This document shows positions 41,984 to 50,541 of a stretch of DNA of 64,000 nt, piece by piece; the stretch's first letter is position 1; each line of letters opens with the position of its first letter. The DNA is from Holophagaceae bacterium. GTDB lineage: Bacteria; Acidobacteriota; Holophagae; Holophagales; Holophagaceae. Below the pieces are notes generated by a model, which was not told the DNA's origin, did no database searches, and saw only the letters and a program-made list of their open reading frames with translations. The DNA is taken from NCBI GenBank assembly GCA_021286765.1, contig JAJTBS010000003.1, forward strand, positions 248,001 through 312,000. Reading direction: 5' to 3'. A program made the position numbers and the translations under genes.

Positions 41984-42711
41984 GGCGCGCCACCCTCCCG
42001 CATGCGGGCGATGAGCTGCATGAGGCGTTCGCGGCGCCGCTCCAGGCTGCCGTTCAGGATGCCGTGGGGGGCCTCGATGCGCAGGCTGCCGCGGGAAAGG
42101 CTCCCGTCGGCAGACAGCGTGAGGCCGGCGTGGCCGATGAAGTGGTCTCCGAGCCGCTCGAGGTCCACGGGGTTGAGGAAGACCTGGACAGGCAGCTCGC
42201 CATCCCGCCGCCCCCGCGGGAGCGGGAAGGGCAGTTCCTCCAGGATGTGTTCCATCAGGGCCTTCACGGCGCCGGGCGATTGTTCGATCTGCTGGACGGC
42301 GAGGTGTTCGCCCACGGCCAGGGAGAGGGCCACCAGCTCTTCATTGAGGGCCTCCCTCAGCATCAGGGACGTGGCGGCCAACTCGGACAGGTGTTCCTCC
42401 AGCCGTGCCATGTAGGACTTGTACTGGCTTTCCCCGAAGGCGTGGCCTTCAGCTTCGCCCGAGGCGAAGCCCTCTTCATAAGCCCGGCGGGCGATGTCCT
42501 GGGCCTGCCGCTCGGCCTCCTGGAGGCGGTCCACGATGCGCTGTTCGACAGGGACCTGGGCCCCGCCGTCGCCGAGGTCGGAAGCCACCGAGTCGGAGCC
42601 CTCTTCAAAACCGGACCGGGACACCATGGCGTCCACGGGGAAGTACGGATAGGCCTCCAGGTGGGTGTCCCGGAGGTCCTCCGCGCGGATGTAACCCTTA
42701 TTGGAGCTCAT
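41980..42711 (-). CDS. fliH: flagellar assembly protein FliH
   Basis: This 243-residue protein negatively regulates and docks FliI to the export gate. A central helix has an A/G-rich pattern (EAERQAQDIARRAYEEGFASGEAEGHAFG), and the C-terminal half resembles the V/A-ATPase E subunit (VQVFLNPVDLERLG). N-terminal residues (about 1-55) are acidic and probably disordered. Coupled to fliI by ATGA, 8 bp after fliG. Family is variable but context decides. Confidence 0.92.
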   Translation of the reverse strand: MSSNKGYIRAEDLRDTHLEAYPYFPVDAMVSRSGFEEGSDSVASDLGDGGAQVPVEQRIVDRLQEAERQAQDIARRAYEEGFASGEAEGHAFGESQYKSYMARLEEHLSELAATSLMLREALNEELVALSLAVGEHLAVQQIEQSPGAVKALMEHILEELPFPLPRGRRDGELPVQVFLNPVDLERLGDHFIGHAGLTLSADGSLSRGSLRIEAPHGILNGSLERRRERLMQLIARMREGGAP

Positions 42712-42719
42712 GGGCGGCC

Positions 42720-43724
42720 CTAGGTGACATAGTCCTCGCCCCCGCCACCGCCGATGCTGATGACGCCTTCCTCTTCCAGCTGCCGGACAATCTCCACCAC
42801 CTCATGCTGGGACTTCTCCACGTCCTTCAGCTTCACCGGGCCCATGAACTCCATCTCTTCCTTCATGAGCTCCACCGCGCGGCTGGACATGTTGCGGAAG
42901 AACTGGTTCTGAAGCTCCTCGCTGGTGCCCTTGAGGGCGATGGTGAGGGTCTTCTTGTCGGCCCGCTTCAGGATCTCGGTGATGCCGTTGTCGTCGATGA
43001 GGAGGATGTCGTCGAAGACGAACATGAGGTCGCGGATGCTGGCGGCCAGCTGGGGGTTCTCGGTCTCGATCTTCTCCAGCACCGCCCGGCCCGTGTTGCG
43101 GTCCATGCGGTTGAAGAGCTCAGCCACGGCGCGGACGCCGCCGTAGGCTTCCGTCGCGAAGGAGCCCAGGGCCTCCAGCTTCTGCTCGAGGATGAGGCTG
43201 ATGCGGCGGACGACTTCGGGGCTGATCTCCTGGAGGCTGGCCATGCGCATGGCGACATCGCTGCGGAGCACCTCCGGCAGGCTGGAGATGAGTTCCGCGG
43301 CCTGGGAGGCGTTCAGGTGGGCCAGGATCAAGGCGATGGTCTGGGGGTGCTCGTTCTGGATGAACTTGGAGAGCTGCTGGGGGTTGGCGCGCTCCAGGCT
43401 GGTGAAGCCGGCGCTGGATTCCAGGGCCTTCACGAGGCGGTCGATGATCTTGCGCGCCACTTCAGGGCCGACCGACTTGATGAGCAGCTTCTTGGCGTAT
43501 TCGATGCCACCCTGGCTGATGTAGCTGCGGGCCTGGGTCATGGTGTGGAACTCCTCCATGACTTCTTCCGCGATCTCGGGCTGCACGTGCTTGGTGATGG
43601 CGATCTCGCGGGAGATCGTCTGGATCTCGTCCTCCTCGAGGTATTTGAAGATGTTCGACGCGGTTTCGTCGCCGAGGGTGACCATGAGGACAGCGGCCTT
43701 CTGCATGCCGGTGAGTTTCGCCAT
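42720..43724 (-). CDS. fliG: flagellar motor switch protein FliG
   Basis: This 334-residue C-ring protein interacts with FliF, FliM and the stator. The conserved EHPQ motif (125-128, FliM contact) is present, and the C-terminal torque helix reads FVFDDILLIDDNGITEILKR, with charged residues for stator contact. Length is normal (331 in Salmonella). It sits 3 bp after fliF and 8 bp before fliH on the same strand. Confidence 0.97.
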   Translation of the reverse strand: MAKLTGMQKAAVLMVTLGDETASNIFKYLEEDEIQTISREIAITKHVQPEIAEEVMEEFHTMTQARSYISQGGIEYAKKLLIKSVGPEVARKIIDRLVKALESSAGFTSLERANPQQLSKFIQNEHPQTIALILAHLNASQAAELISSLPEVLRSDVAMRMASLQEISPEVVRRISLILEQKLEALGSFATEAYGGVRAVAELFNRMDRNTGRAVLEKIETENPQLAASIRDLMFVFDDILLIDDNGITEILKRADKKTLTIALKGTSEELQNQFFRNMSSRAVELMKEEMEFMGPVKLKDVEKSQHEVVEIVRQLEEEGVISIGGGGGEDYVT

Positions 43725-43727
43725 GGC

Positions 43728-45416
43728 CTACCGTCCTTCCTCGAGGAGCCAGGATCGCACCAGCGAAGCCATGGTCTCGGGGTCCTCGCTGGAACCTTCC
43801 TGGAGGCGCTTCTTGATCAGCTCGCGGCGGCGGGCCTCGGGTGCACTGAAGGCCGCGTCGGCGTTGAGCTCGGCTTCGATCTCGGCCTCGATCTCCGTCA
43901 TGGATTTCACCTGGACGGGCTTGCGGGTGGATCCGCCACCGACGCCAGCCATGGAGGCTTCGCCGCCATCGGCGCTGGCCACTCGAAGCGGGGCCGGCCG
44001 GTTGATGGCGGCGGACATGCGCCGGAGCATGGGCAGGATCAGCATGAAGAACACGGCCAGCCCAAGGACGCCGTAGATCAATCCGGGGAGGAACTTGTAG
44101 GCGAGGGCCCACCGCTCGGCAGTCCGGGCTTCAGCTTCCTCTTTGGGGTTGGTCTGAAGCGTCGCGAAAGCCATGTTCTCCACGGTGAGCTCGTCGCCCC
44201 GCTTGGGCTGGATGCCCACGGCGGCGGACACCTGGTCGCGGATCTTCTTCAGCTCGTCGGCGCTGCGGGCCGTGAATTTCTGGACGGGTTCGCCCTTGGC
44301 GTCCTTGTCCCAGGCGGACAGGTGGTCCACGATCACGGCCAGGGTCACCCGCTTGATGGTTCCGGTGGCCTTGTCCGTGGCGCTCACGGTCTTGGTGATT
44401 TCGTAGTTGGTGGTGGTCTCCTTCTTCTCGGAGCTTTCGGTGACGTTGGCGGAAGCGCCGCCGGTCGCCGGGGCCACATTGCTGGCGGTCCCCGGCAGGC
44501 CAGCCCCCGCGTCGCGCTTCTGGACCTTCTCGTCCTTCTGCTGGACGCTGCGTTCCACCTGGCCCTGAGGATCGAATTTCTCCTCGTTGATCTTCACCTT
44601 GTCGAAGTCCAGATCCACATGGGCCGTGGCGCGCACCTTGCCGATGCCGACCACGGGCTCGAGGAGCTCGGTCACCCGGCGCACCAGGTGGTCCTCCTCT
44701 TCCCGGGCCACCTTCTTCTGGGCGTCGCTGGCTCCCACCATGGGATCGCGGCCCGTGCGGGAGAGGATGCGGCTGAACTGGTCGATGACCACGACCTGCT
44801 CGGGTTTCAGCCCCTCCACGCTGGCGGCCACCAGGTTGACGATGGCCTGGGTGTTCTCATCGGGAAGGATGCGGGTGCCGCGGAGCTTCAGCAGCACGCT
44901 GGCCTTGGCGTCCTCCTTGTCCGTGAGGAAGGGGCTGTCGTTGGGCGGCGTGATGTGGACGGTGGCCTCGGCCACCTGCTGCAGGCCCTTGATGGTCTGG
45001 GCCAGCTGGGCCTCCATGGCCCGGCGGTGGATTACCTTCTGGGAAAAATCCGTGGTGCCGAGCCCGGCGTTCTCCAGCTTCTCGAAGCCCAGCTTGTCTC
45101 CGGTCAGCAGGCCGTCCCCGGCGAATTTCAGGCGCAGGGGGCCCACCTTGCTTTCGGGCACCAGGATGGTGCGCTGGTCCCCACTCAACTCGTATGGCAC
45201 CTGCATCTTGTCGAGCTGGGCCACGATGGAGCTGGCCTCCTGGGAGGAGACATTGGAAGCCAGGACGCCCTTGGATTCCTGGCCCGCCCAGATGCCCAGG
45301 CCGGCCAGGGCCAGGAGCACTGTCATGGAAATGGCGAAGACCATGACGCGCTGGGTGGCGCTCATGCCCTTGAAGGCGCTGGTCAGTTGTTCAGCGAGGT
45401 TCGTTTCCCCGGCCAT
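43728..45416 (-). CDS. fliF: flagellar MS-ring protein FliF
   Basis: This 562-residue protein builds the membrane base ring. It has transmembrane helices at about 24-45 and 442-465 with the periplasmic ring-building motifs between (YscJ/FliF domain, for example LAQTIKGLQQVAEATVHI, and ARTIRDQ-like Lys/Arg segments), and a cytoplasmic C-terminal tail ending in LVRSWLLEEGR that binds FliG. The stop lies 3 bp before the fliG ATG. Length is normal. Confidence 0.96.
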   Translation of the reverse strand: MAGETNLAEQLTSAFKGMSATQRVMVFAISMTVLLALAGLGIWAGQESKGVLASNVSSQEASSIVAQLDKMQVPYELSGDQRTILVPESKVGPLRLKFAGDGLLTGDKLGFEKLENAGLGTTDFSQKVIHRRAMEAQLAQTIKGLQQVAEATVHITPPNDSPFLTDKEDAKASVLLKLRGTRILPDENTQAIVNLVAASVEGLKPEQVVVIDQFSRILSRTGRDPMVGASDAQKKVAREEEDHLVRRVTELLEPVVGIGKVRATAHVDLDFDKVKINEEKFDPQGQVERSVQQKDEKVQKRDAGAGLPGTASNVAPATGGASANVTESSEKKETTTNYEITKTVSATDKATGTIKRVTLAVIVDHLSAWDKDAKGEPVQKFTARSADELKKIRDQVSAAVGIQPKRGDELTVENMAFATLQTNPKEEAEARTAERWALAYKFLPGLIYGVLGLAVFFMLILPMLRRMSAAINRPAPLRVASADGGEASMAGVGGGSTRKPVQVKSMTEIEAEIEAELNADAAFSAPEARRRELIKKRLQEGSSEDPETMASLVRSWLLEEGR

Positions 45417-45465
45417 AGGCGTTCCTCAGTCAGGGGTGAGGCCGCGCCGGGAAGCTCGGCCTGCG

Positions 45466-45786
45466 CTACATCTGCATGCGCATGACCTCGCGGTAGGCAT
45501 CGATCAGTTTCGATCGGACGGCCATCATCATCTGGAAGCTAAGATCGGCCTTCTGGACTGCCAGCATGGCCGTGTGCATGTCTGCACTCTCCCCTGTCAT
45601 CAAGTTCCGTGCCTCATCTTCGGCCTGGGCGGAGGCCTGGTTCACTTCCTGGAGGGCCTGCTTGAGGAGGTCGCCGAAGGCCAGGTCCCCGTCCGCCCCC
45701 CCCACAGCGCTGCCCAGGCCGGACTTGGGCGTTCCGGAGAGGGGGCTGGGCGGGGACAGCTGGGGGATGTTCTGCAGAGGATCCAT
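45466..45786 (-). CDS. fliE: flagellar hook-basal body protein FliE
   Basis: This 106-residue rod adaptor links FliF to FlgB. The C-terminal signature is clear: LMTGESADMHTAMLAVQKADLSFQMMMAVRSKLIDAYREVMRMQM ends in MRMQM, the FliE hallmark. An earlier start is not needed; the ATG at 45786 gives a length close to the usual 100-110. It lies 49 bp before fliF and 73 bp after flgC. Confidence 0.95.
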   Translation of the reverse strand: MDPLQNIPQLSPPSPLSGTPKSGLGSAVGGADGDLAFGDLLKQALQEVNQASAQAEDEARNLMTGESADMHTAMLAVQKADLSFQMMMAVRSKLIDAYREVMRMQM

Positions 45787-45859
45787 GGGGGGCTCGGGTG
45801 GAAGGGCTTTTACACGATCGGTCGGGGGTGGCCGGGGGGCAAGTCGAAATTCCGACAGG

Positions 45860-46279
45860 TTACTGGACGCGGAGGATCTCCAGGGCGGAGGAGGCCATGG
45901 CCTTGGCGGAGCGGACCACGGCGATGTTGGCCTCGTAGGCCCGGCTGGCCTCGGTGAGATTCACCATCTCATCCGTGGGGTTGATGTTGGGGTAGCTCAC
46001 CACGCCATCCGCGTTGGCGTCCGGGTGGCCGGGCTCGTAGCGCGTGAGGAAGGGCTCGTCGCTGGTGCGGATGGCGGCAACCCGGACGCCGGCATTGGCC
46101 AGGGCCCCGGAGAAGCCCAGGTCCTGGGCCTGGAAGACCGCATCCCGGCGACGGTAGGGTCCCCCCTCCTTGGTCCGGGTGGTCTCGCTGTTGGCGACAT
46201 TGGATGCGATGAGCTGGACCCGCAGCCGCTGGGCGGCCATGCCGGTGCTCGCGATGTCGAGGATCTGGTTGATGCTCAT
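45860..46279 (-). CDS. flgC: flagellar proximal rod protein FlgC
   Basis: This 139-residue rod protein starts with the axial motif MAAQRLRVQLIASNVANSET, has the SDEPFLTRYEPGHPDANADGVVSYPNIN proline-rich centre, and ends in a helix (YEANIAVVRSAKAMASSAL). Its ATG overlaps the flgB stop (TGATG), so the two are translated together. Clear family. Confidence 0.96.
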   Translation of the reverse strand: MSINQILDIASTGMAAQRLRVQLIASNVANSETTRTKEGGPYRRRDAVFQAQDLGFSGALANAGVRVAAIRTSDEPFLTRYEPGHPDANADGVVSYPNINPTDEMVNLTEASRAYEANIAVVRSAKAMASSALEILRVQ

Positions 46280-46698
46280 CAGTGCGCGCTCGCTTCTCGG
46301 ATCATGGAATAGAGCTTCCGAAGCTCGACTTGCATGAGGGTGGAGGCTGTCTGGTAGGTGGTCTGGGTGCGGGCCAGCAGCATGTTCTCCCGGTCCAGGT
46401 TCACGTCATTGCCGTCATTGCGCTCGGAGTTGGGTCGAAGGGCGTCGGTGGTCGGGGGCAGGGCGGCACTGGTGCTTCCCTGGAGGTGCATGGGATGGGT
46501 CGCCTGAAGGGCGCTGGGTGATGTTTGCCCAGAAAGGGCGATCTTCATGGCCCCCTCAAAGCTGAAGTCCCGGGTCCGGTACCCCGGGGTATCCAGGTTG
46601 GCCAGGTTGGAGGCGATGAGGGTCTGGCGCCGGGAAGCCAGTGTCAGTCCACGGTCCATGGCCTGGATCATGCCGTTGCCGCTGGTCAGGTCGAACAT
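46279..46698 (-). CDS. flgB: flagellar proximal rod protein FlgB
   Basis: This 139-residue rod protein has the N-terminal axial motif (ASRRQTLIASNLANLDTPGY) and the C-terminal helix (ENMLLARTQTTYQTASTLMQVE). It is the first gene of the 12-gene operon running to flgE. AGGGTG lies just upstream of the ATG. A sigma-54-type -24/-12 site lies 50 bp upstream. It is divergent from the STAS gene (167-bp gap). Confidence 0.96.
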   Translation of the reverse strand: MFDLTSGNGMIQAMDRGLTLASRRQTLIASNLANLDTPGYRTRDFSFEGAMKIALSGQTSPSALQATHPMHLQGSTSAALPPTTDALRPNSERNDGNDVNLDRENMLLARTQTTYQTASTLMQVELRKLYSMIREASAH

Positions 46699-46747
46699 GG
46701 TGCACCCTGCAGAATGGGCCGGGTGGGCCCGGCTTCCTGGATGAGCA

Positions 46748-46763
46748 TGCAGAGCCCGTGCCG
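46748..46763 (-). promoter_or_regulatory. candidate sigma-54 promoter of the flgB operon
   Basis: On the - strand this reads CGGCACGGGCTCTGCA: GG at -24 (46762-46761) and GC at -12 (46750-46749), spaced by exactly 10 bases, with the GGCACG core intact and W after GC. It differs from YTGGCACGrNNNTTGCW at two positions. RNA would start about 40 bases before the flgB ATG. Confidence 0.5.
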
Positions 46764-46812
46764 TTCACCCCGGGAGGAGCGAGGAGGGAGGGGGCCAGGG
46801 CTGCTCGGGGGC

Positions 46813-46843
46813 TTGCATTCCAGGCCGACAGCCTTGCTACACT
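46813..46843 (+). promoter_or_regulatory. candidate extended -10 promoter of the STAS gene
   Basis: TGC-TACACT (-10 box 46838-46843) is an extended -10 element 22 bp before the STAS ATG; TTGCAT at 46813-46818 with a 19-base spacer is a weak -35. Confidence 0.35.
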
Positions 46844-46865
46844 GGCCCCTCACCTCGAGGGACCC

Positions 46866-47201
46866 ATGATTCTGAACACGCGCAAGCACAACGATGTGCT
46901 CATCCTCTACCCCGAAGGCAAGATCACCCTGGGTGATGGCGACCAGGAATTGGGCGAGGCCGTGCGCACCTCCCTCTCCAACGGGGAGCGGAAGATCGTC
47001 ATCAACTTCAGCAAGGTGAGCTACCTGGATTCCTCGGGTGTGGGCGAGCTTGTGGGCTGCTACACCTCCATCAAGGGCAAGGGCGGGGAGCTGCGCATCT
47101 GCGGGATGAGCGGCAAGATCTTCAGCCTCATCAAGATGACCAGTCTCCACTCCGTCTTCGAAGTGAAGGACACCGAGGACGAGGCCCTCGCGGGTTTCTA
47201 G
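46866..47201 (+). CDS. STAS-domain anti-sigma factor antagonist
   Basis: This 111-residue protein is a single STAS domain, as in SpoIIAA/RsbV. The conserved loop DSSGVGELV (about 61-69) carries the serine that a partner kinase would phosphorylate, and the flanking strands VLILYPEGKITL and KIVINFSKVSYL are typical. Such proteins release a sigma factor from an anti-sigma factor when unphosphorylated. The partner kinase/anti-sigma gene is not in the window. It lies 4 bp before the Omp85-like gene and divergent from flgB. Confidence 0.93.
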   Translation: MILNTRKHNDVLILYPEGKITLGDGDQELGEAVRTSLSNGERKIVINFSKVSYLDSSGVGELVGCYTSIKGKGGELRICGMSGKIFSLIKMTSLHSVFEVKDTEDEALAGF

Positions 47202-47205
47202 GACG

Positions 47206-50200
47206 GTGCGCCTTCGCGCCGTCCCCTTCATCGGCCTCCTGGCTCTGGCGACTGCCGGCGCCCGGGAGGCCGATTCCCTGCGTCGGATCACGGCGGTCCG
47301 CATCGAGGGCGGGGACGGGGAAGACCGCCGGTTTGCCACGGCTGCTCTTGGCCTGAAGGTCGGCCAGGAGTTGGATGAAGCTGGCTTCCAGCAGGCCCTT
47401 GCGGCGGTGCGCCTGGTGGACCGCTACCGTTCGGTGGACGGAACGTTCAGTGGGGATGGCCAGGCGCTGCTTCGCCTCGATCCGTTGACGCCCCTGGCGA
47501 CCTGGCGCTGGGAGGGCGATGCGGTCCCCCCGGACCTGGCCAAGACCCTTCTGCCGGAACTGCGCAAGGGGCAGCGTCTGGGACCCCAACGTCGCTCCGT
47601 GCTGCAAGGGCTTGCGGAGCAGCGCCTGCGCGAGGCCGGGTACCCCGCTGCCAAGGTCCGGCCGTTGCTTGAGCAGGGCGGGCGCCACGTGCGCCTGCTC
47701 CTGGAACTGGGCCCGCCGGCCCGGATCCGGGAGATCCGGTTCGAGGGCGATGCCAGTCCCTATTCCCGGGAGACGCTGCTGAACGTGGCCGGGTTGCGAC
47801 CCGGGATTTCCTTCTGGACCCCCACCGTGGCCCGCGAGGCCCAGCGGCGGATCCGGCAGAGGCTCGTGAAGGATCGCCGGCTCGAGGGGTTTGTCCGCCT
47901 GGAACCCACCAGCGAACCCGAGGTGATGCTGCTTGAGGTCCGGCCCGGCCCGAAGGTGTACCTCCGGGCCAAGGGCCTGAACTTCTTCGCGCCCTTGTGG
48001 GGGCAGCCCCGGTTGTCGGAATTCGTGCCCCTGGCCCGGGCCGAGCGGTACGCACCGAGCCTGCTGGACGAGGGCGCGGGAAGGATCACGACTTACTTCC
48101 GCAACCAGGGCTTCCCGGAAGCGAAGGTGAGCTACGAACGCGTGGTGACCGCCGGAACGGCCGAGCGGCCGGAGGCGGTGACGCTCACCTATTCCGTCGA
48201 CCACGGACCGAGGCGGCTCCTCGGGAAGCTTTCCTTCGAAGGGCAGAAAGAGCTCGCGGAAGAGGAACTCCGGGCCGCGATCCATCTGCCGAAACGCTTC
48301 CTGGTGCTGGCGCCCCACGCCAAGGCCGAAGCCGTGAAGGCTCTGGAGGACCGCCTCACCGCGTTCTACCTCCAGCGCGGCTTTCCGGAGGTGAGGGTCC
48401 GGCGGCGGGTGGATACGGCCCCGGACGGCTCGGTCGAGGTGCGGCTGATCATCCGCGAGGGCCAGCGCCGCTACCTGGATGCCCTGGTGCTCGATCTTCC
48501 GGATCTGCCCGGCTTTTCCCGGGAGCGGCTCTCCCAGAGCCTGCTGCTGGCCCTGTCCGACCGTCCGGTCCCCATGGCTGGCAACACCTGGTACCGCTCG
48601 GACCGACGGCACCTCCAGGGGGTGAAGGGGACCATGACCCCTACGCCCCAGGGCTCCCGGCTCAGCTTCCAGCCAGCCCTGCCCCTGGTCCGCAATGACC
48701 TGGCTCTGGTGGTGTCTGATCTGCGCCAGCGGCTTGCCTCAGCGGGCGCCGCCAACCCCCAGGTGAAGCTGGCCTTCGAGGATGATGGCGACAAGCCCAT
48801 CGTCCGCATCCAGGTGCCGGCCCAGCCCCTGGATCACGCCAGGCGCCTGGTGGTGCAGGGCAGCGACCGGACCCGGGCGGAGGCGGTGCTGAGGGAGGTG
48901 GAGCTGCCGCAGGGAGCGCCGCTGGATCCGGCCAAGCTCGATGAGGGCCAGGTCCGGCTCGGGGGCCTGGGCGCTTTCCAGCGGGTGGACCTGCTCACGC
49001 TGAAGGACCTGCCCGGCCAGGACCAGCAGCCCTGGCAGCGTGGCGACCTGGCCCTGCGCCTGCAGGAGCGGAGCCCCTGGGTCTTCACGGAGTCCTTCGG
49101 CTACGACAAGACGCAGGGGTATCACTTCGGCCTGAACGCCCAGCGATTGAACGTGGGCGGGATGGGTCGGGTCCTCGATTTCGGCCTCCGTGCCGGGGAT
49201 CAGACGCTGGACAGCCCCGCCCTGCGGCGGGCCTTTCCCACGGGCGACGTCAAGCGCTCCGTGGACAGCTACAGCATCGGCTACACCGACCCTTGGTTCC
49301 TGCCGAACGCCCTCGATACCTGGCTGGCCTCCCGCACCCGGCTCCACGTGGAGGGCGCCTACATCGAAGAGGCCCAGGCGGCTTTCTTCGCCCGCCGCCG
49401 GCGCTTTTCTCCGAGCCTCGACTGGAAGCTGGGCCAGAACCAGGCCGTCCAGGTCGGTTACCGCTTTGAGCGGGTGGAAGTGGCAGCCAACACCGACAGC
49501 AATGGCAATCCCCTGATCTCCAACCAGGACCTGTTCCTCATCGCGAGGACCCCGGCCCGCAGCATTATCTCGGCCCCCTACCTCCAAGTGGCGGTGGACC
49601 GGCGCGATCGGCCCTACGATCCCACCCAGGGGACCTTCTTCCTCGGGCGGCTGGAACTGGCGAACCAGCTCTTCGGCACCTCGTCCAACAGCAGCTTCGT
49701 GAAGCTGGATCTCCGGCACCAGTGGAACTGGGGCCTGGGCTTCCACGCGGAGAACGGCGTGGTCATGGTCGGCGTCCGTCTCGGCCTGGCCCGGCCCACG
49801 GACCACTCCGCCGAGGACCTGCCGCTGTCCGAGCGCTTCTTCGGCGGCGGCTCCTTCACGGTGCGCGGCGTCGAGCCGGACATGCTGGGTGAGGTCCGCC
49901 GGACGGATGGCAGCGGCAACCTGCTGCCCCAGATCATCCCGCTGGGAGGTCAGGCCCTCGCGGTGGTGAACTTGGAATACCGGTTTCCCCTGATCGGTCA
50001 GAGCATCTGGGCGGAGGTCTTCGTGGACTCCGGCCAGGTCTACCGCAGCCTGCGCCCCGAGGCCGGTGCCGTCTCGCCCTTCCCGCCCCTCCGCACGACC
50101 CTGGGCGCCGGCCTCATCCTCAAGCTGGGCTTCCCCCTCAAGCTGGAGTACGCCGCCGACTGGAAGCGCATCATGGGCAAGCCCCGCACCGCCGACGAGC

Positions 50201-50250
50201 GGGACACCCAGCTGAAGAGCCTGCTGATCTCCGCGGGGTTCCAGTTTTAG
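47206..50250 (+). CDS. Omp85/BamA-family outer membrane protein
   Basis: This 1,014-residue protein has a signal peptide (RAVPFIGLLALATAGA), several POTRA-like repeats in the first 600 residues (for example TWRWEGDAVPP, REIRFEGDASPYS, LLGKLSFEGQKELAEEELRAAI, RRLVVQGSDRTRAEAVLREVEL), and a C-terminal beta-barrel (bacterial surface antigen domain) with FGGGSFTVRGVEPDMLG, the substrate-exit motif region, ending in F, the BAM recognition residue. It is longer than Escherichia coli BamA (810). It may be the BAM core or a TamA-like paralogue. The GTG at 47206 follows the STAS stop by 4 bp with only a weak AGGA; coupling is likely. Confidence 0.9.
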   Translation: MRLRAVPFIGLLALATAGAREADSLRRITAVRIEGGDGEDRRFATAALGLKVGQELDEAGFQQALAAVRLVDRYRSVDGTFSGDGQALLRLDPLTPLATWRWEGDAVPPDLAKTLLPELRKGQRLGPQRRSVLQGLAEQRLREAGYPAAKVRPLLEQGGRHVRLLLELGPPARIREIRFEGDASPYSRETLLNVAGLRPGISFWTPTVAREAQRRIRQRLVKDRRLEGFVRLEPTSEPEVMLLEVRPGPKVYLRAKGLNFFAPLWGQPRLSEFVPLARAERYAPSLLDEGAGRITTYFRNQGFPEAKVSYERVVTAGTAERPEAVTLTYSVDHGPRRLLGKLSFEGQKELAEEELRAAIHLPKRFLVLAPHAKAEAVKALEDRLTAFYLQRGFPEVRVRRRVDTAPDGSVEVRLIIREGQRRYLDALVLDLPDLPGFSRERLSQSLLLALSDRPVPMAGNTWYRSDRRHLQGVKGTMTPTPQGSRLSFQPALPLVRNDLALVVSDLRQRLASAGAANPQVKLAFEDDGDKPIVRIQVPAQPLDHARRLVVQGSDRTRAEAVLREVELPQGAPLDPAKLDEGQVRLGGLGAFQRVDLLTLKDLPGQDQQPWQRGDLALRLQERSPWVFTESFGYDKTQGYHFGLNAQRLNVGGMGRVLDFGLRAGDQTLDSPALRRAFPTGDVKRSVDSYSIGYTDPWFLPNALDTWLASRTRLHVEGAYIEEAQAAFFARRRRFSPSLDWKLGQNQAVQVGYRFERVEVAANTDSNGNPLISNQDLFLIARTPARSIISAPYLQVAVDRRDRPYDPTQGTFFLGRLELANQLFGTSSNSSFVKLDLRHQWNWGLGFHAENGVVMVGVRLGLARPTDHSAEDLPLSERFFGGGSFTVRGVEPDMLGEVRRTDGSGNLLPQIIPLGGQALAVVNLEYRFPLIGQSIWAEVFVDSGQVYRSLRPEAGAVSPFPPLRTTLGAGLILKLGFPLKLEYAADWKRIMGKPRTADERDTQLKSLLISAGFQF

Positions 50251-50265
50251 AGGATCTGCACGAAG

Positions 50266-50287
50266 AAGGCCGCCCAATGGCGGCCTT
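50266..50287. terminator. hairpin between the Omp85 gene and tRNA-Val
   Basis: AAGGCCGCC (50266-50274) pairs perfectly with GGCGGCCTT (50279-50287) over a 4-base loop, just after the Omp85-type stop and before the 3' end of the convergent tRNA, so it can serve both strands. A short T run (CTTT) follows on +. Confidence 0.75.
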
Positions 50288-50290
50288 TGC

Positions 50291-50365
50291 TGGTTGGCGC
50301 GGGCGGTCTCGAACCGCCGACCCCCACCGTGTCAAGGTGGTGCTCTACCGCTGAGCTACGCGCCA
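50291..50365 (-). tRNA. tRNA-Val (anticodon GAC)
   Basis: On the - strand a complete cloverleaf is visible: acceptor TGGCGCG paired with CGCGCCA, D arm GCTC-AGCGGTA-GAGC, anticodon arm CCACC-TTGACAC-GGTGG, variable GGGTC, T arm GGCGG-TTCGAGA-CCGCC, discriminator A and an encoded CCA. Anticodon GAC reads GUC/GUU valine codons. Length 75 with CCA. Confidence 0.97.
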
Positions 50366-50377
50366 ATGCGACGTTCC

Positions 50378-50405
50378 ATTCTAGCGGAACGGAGGCGGCT
50401 GTCGA
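50378..50405 (-). promoter_or_regulatory. sigma-70 promoter of tRNA-Val
   Basis: On the - strand TCGACA (-35, 5 of 6; 50405-50400) and TAGAAT (-10, 5 of 6; 50383-50378) are separated by 16 bases. RNA would start near 50371, 6 bases before the mature tRNA 5' end. The -10 lies within a CGTTCC/GGAACG inverted repeat. Confidence 0.6.
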
Positions 50406-50541
50406 GCCTTCAGGATGGATCGTACCCAGCCAGGCGGTCCCGATCCAGGGGGGCAGGGCCGTCAGGGATGGCTGTCGGGCCTGCGCCACAAGCATGGGTG
50501 CCCCCCGGCTACCGCCGTGAACTCCCGGGAAATTCTCCGGT

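Noticed and set aside
42405-45485. 1,026-codon open frame on + opposite fliH, fliG and fliF
   Set aside because: A shadow of the flagellar genes with the same GC-biased composition.
50291-50365. tRNA-Val as an integration site for a genomic island
   Set aside because: No integrase, no direct repeat of the tRNA end was noticed, and both flanks are core genes (omp85-type, glmS).
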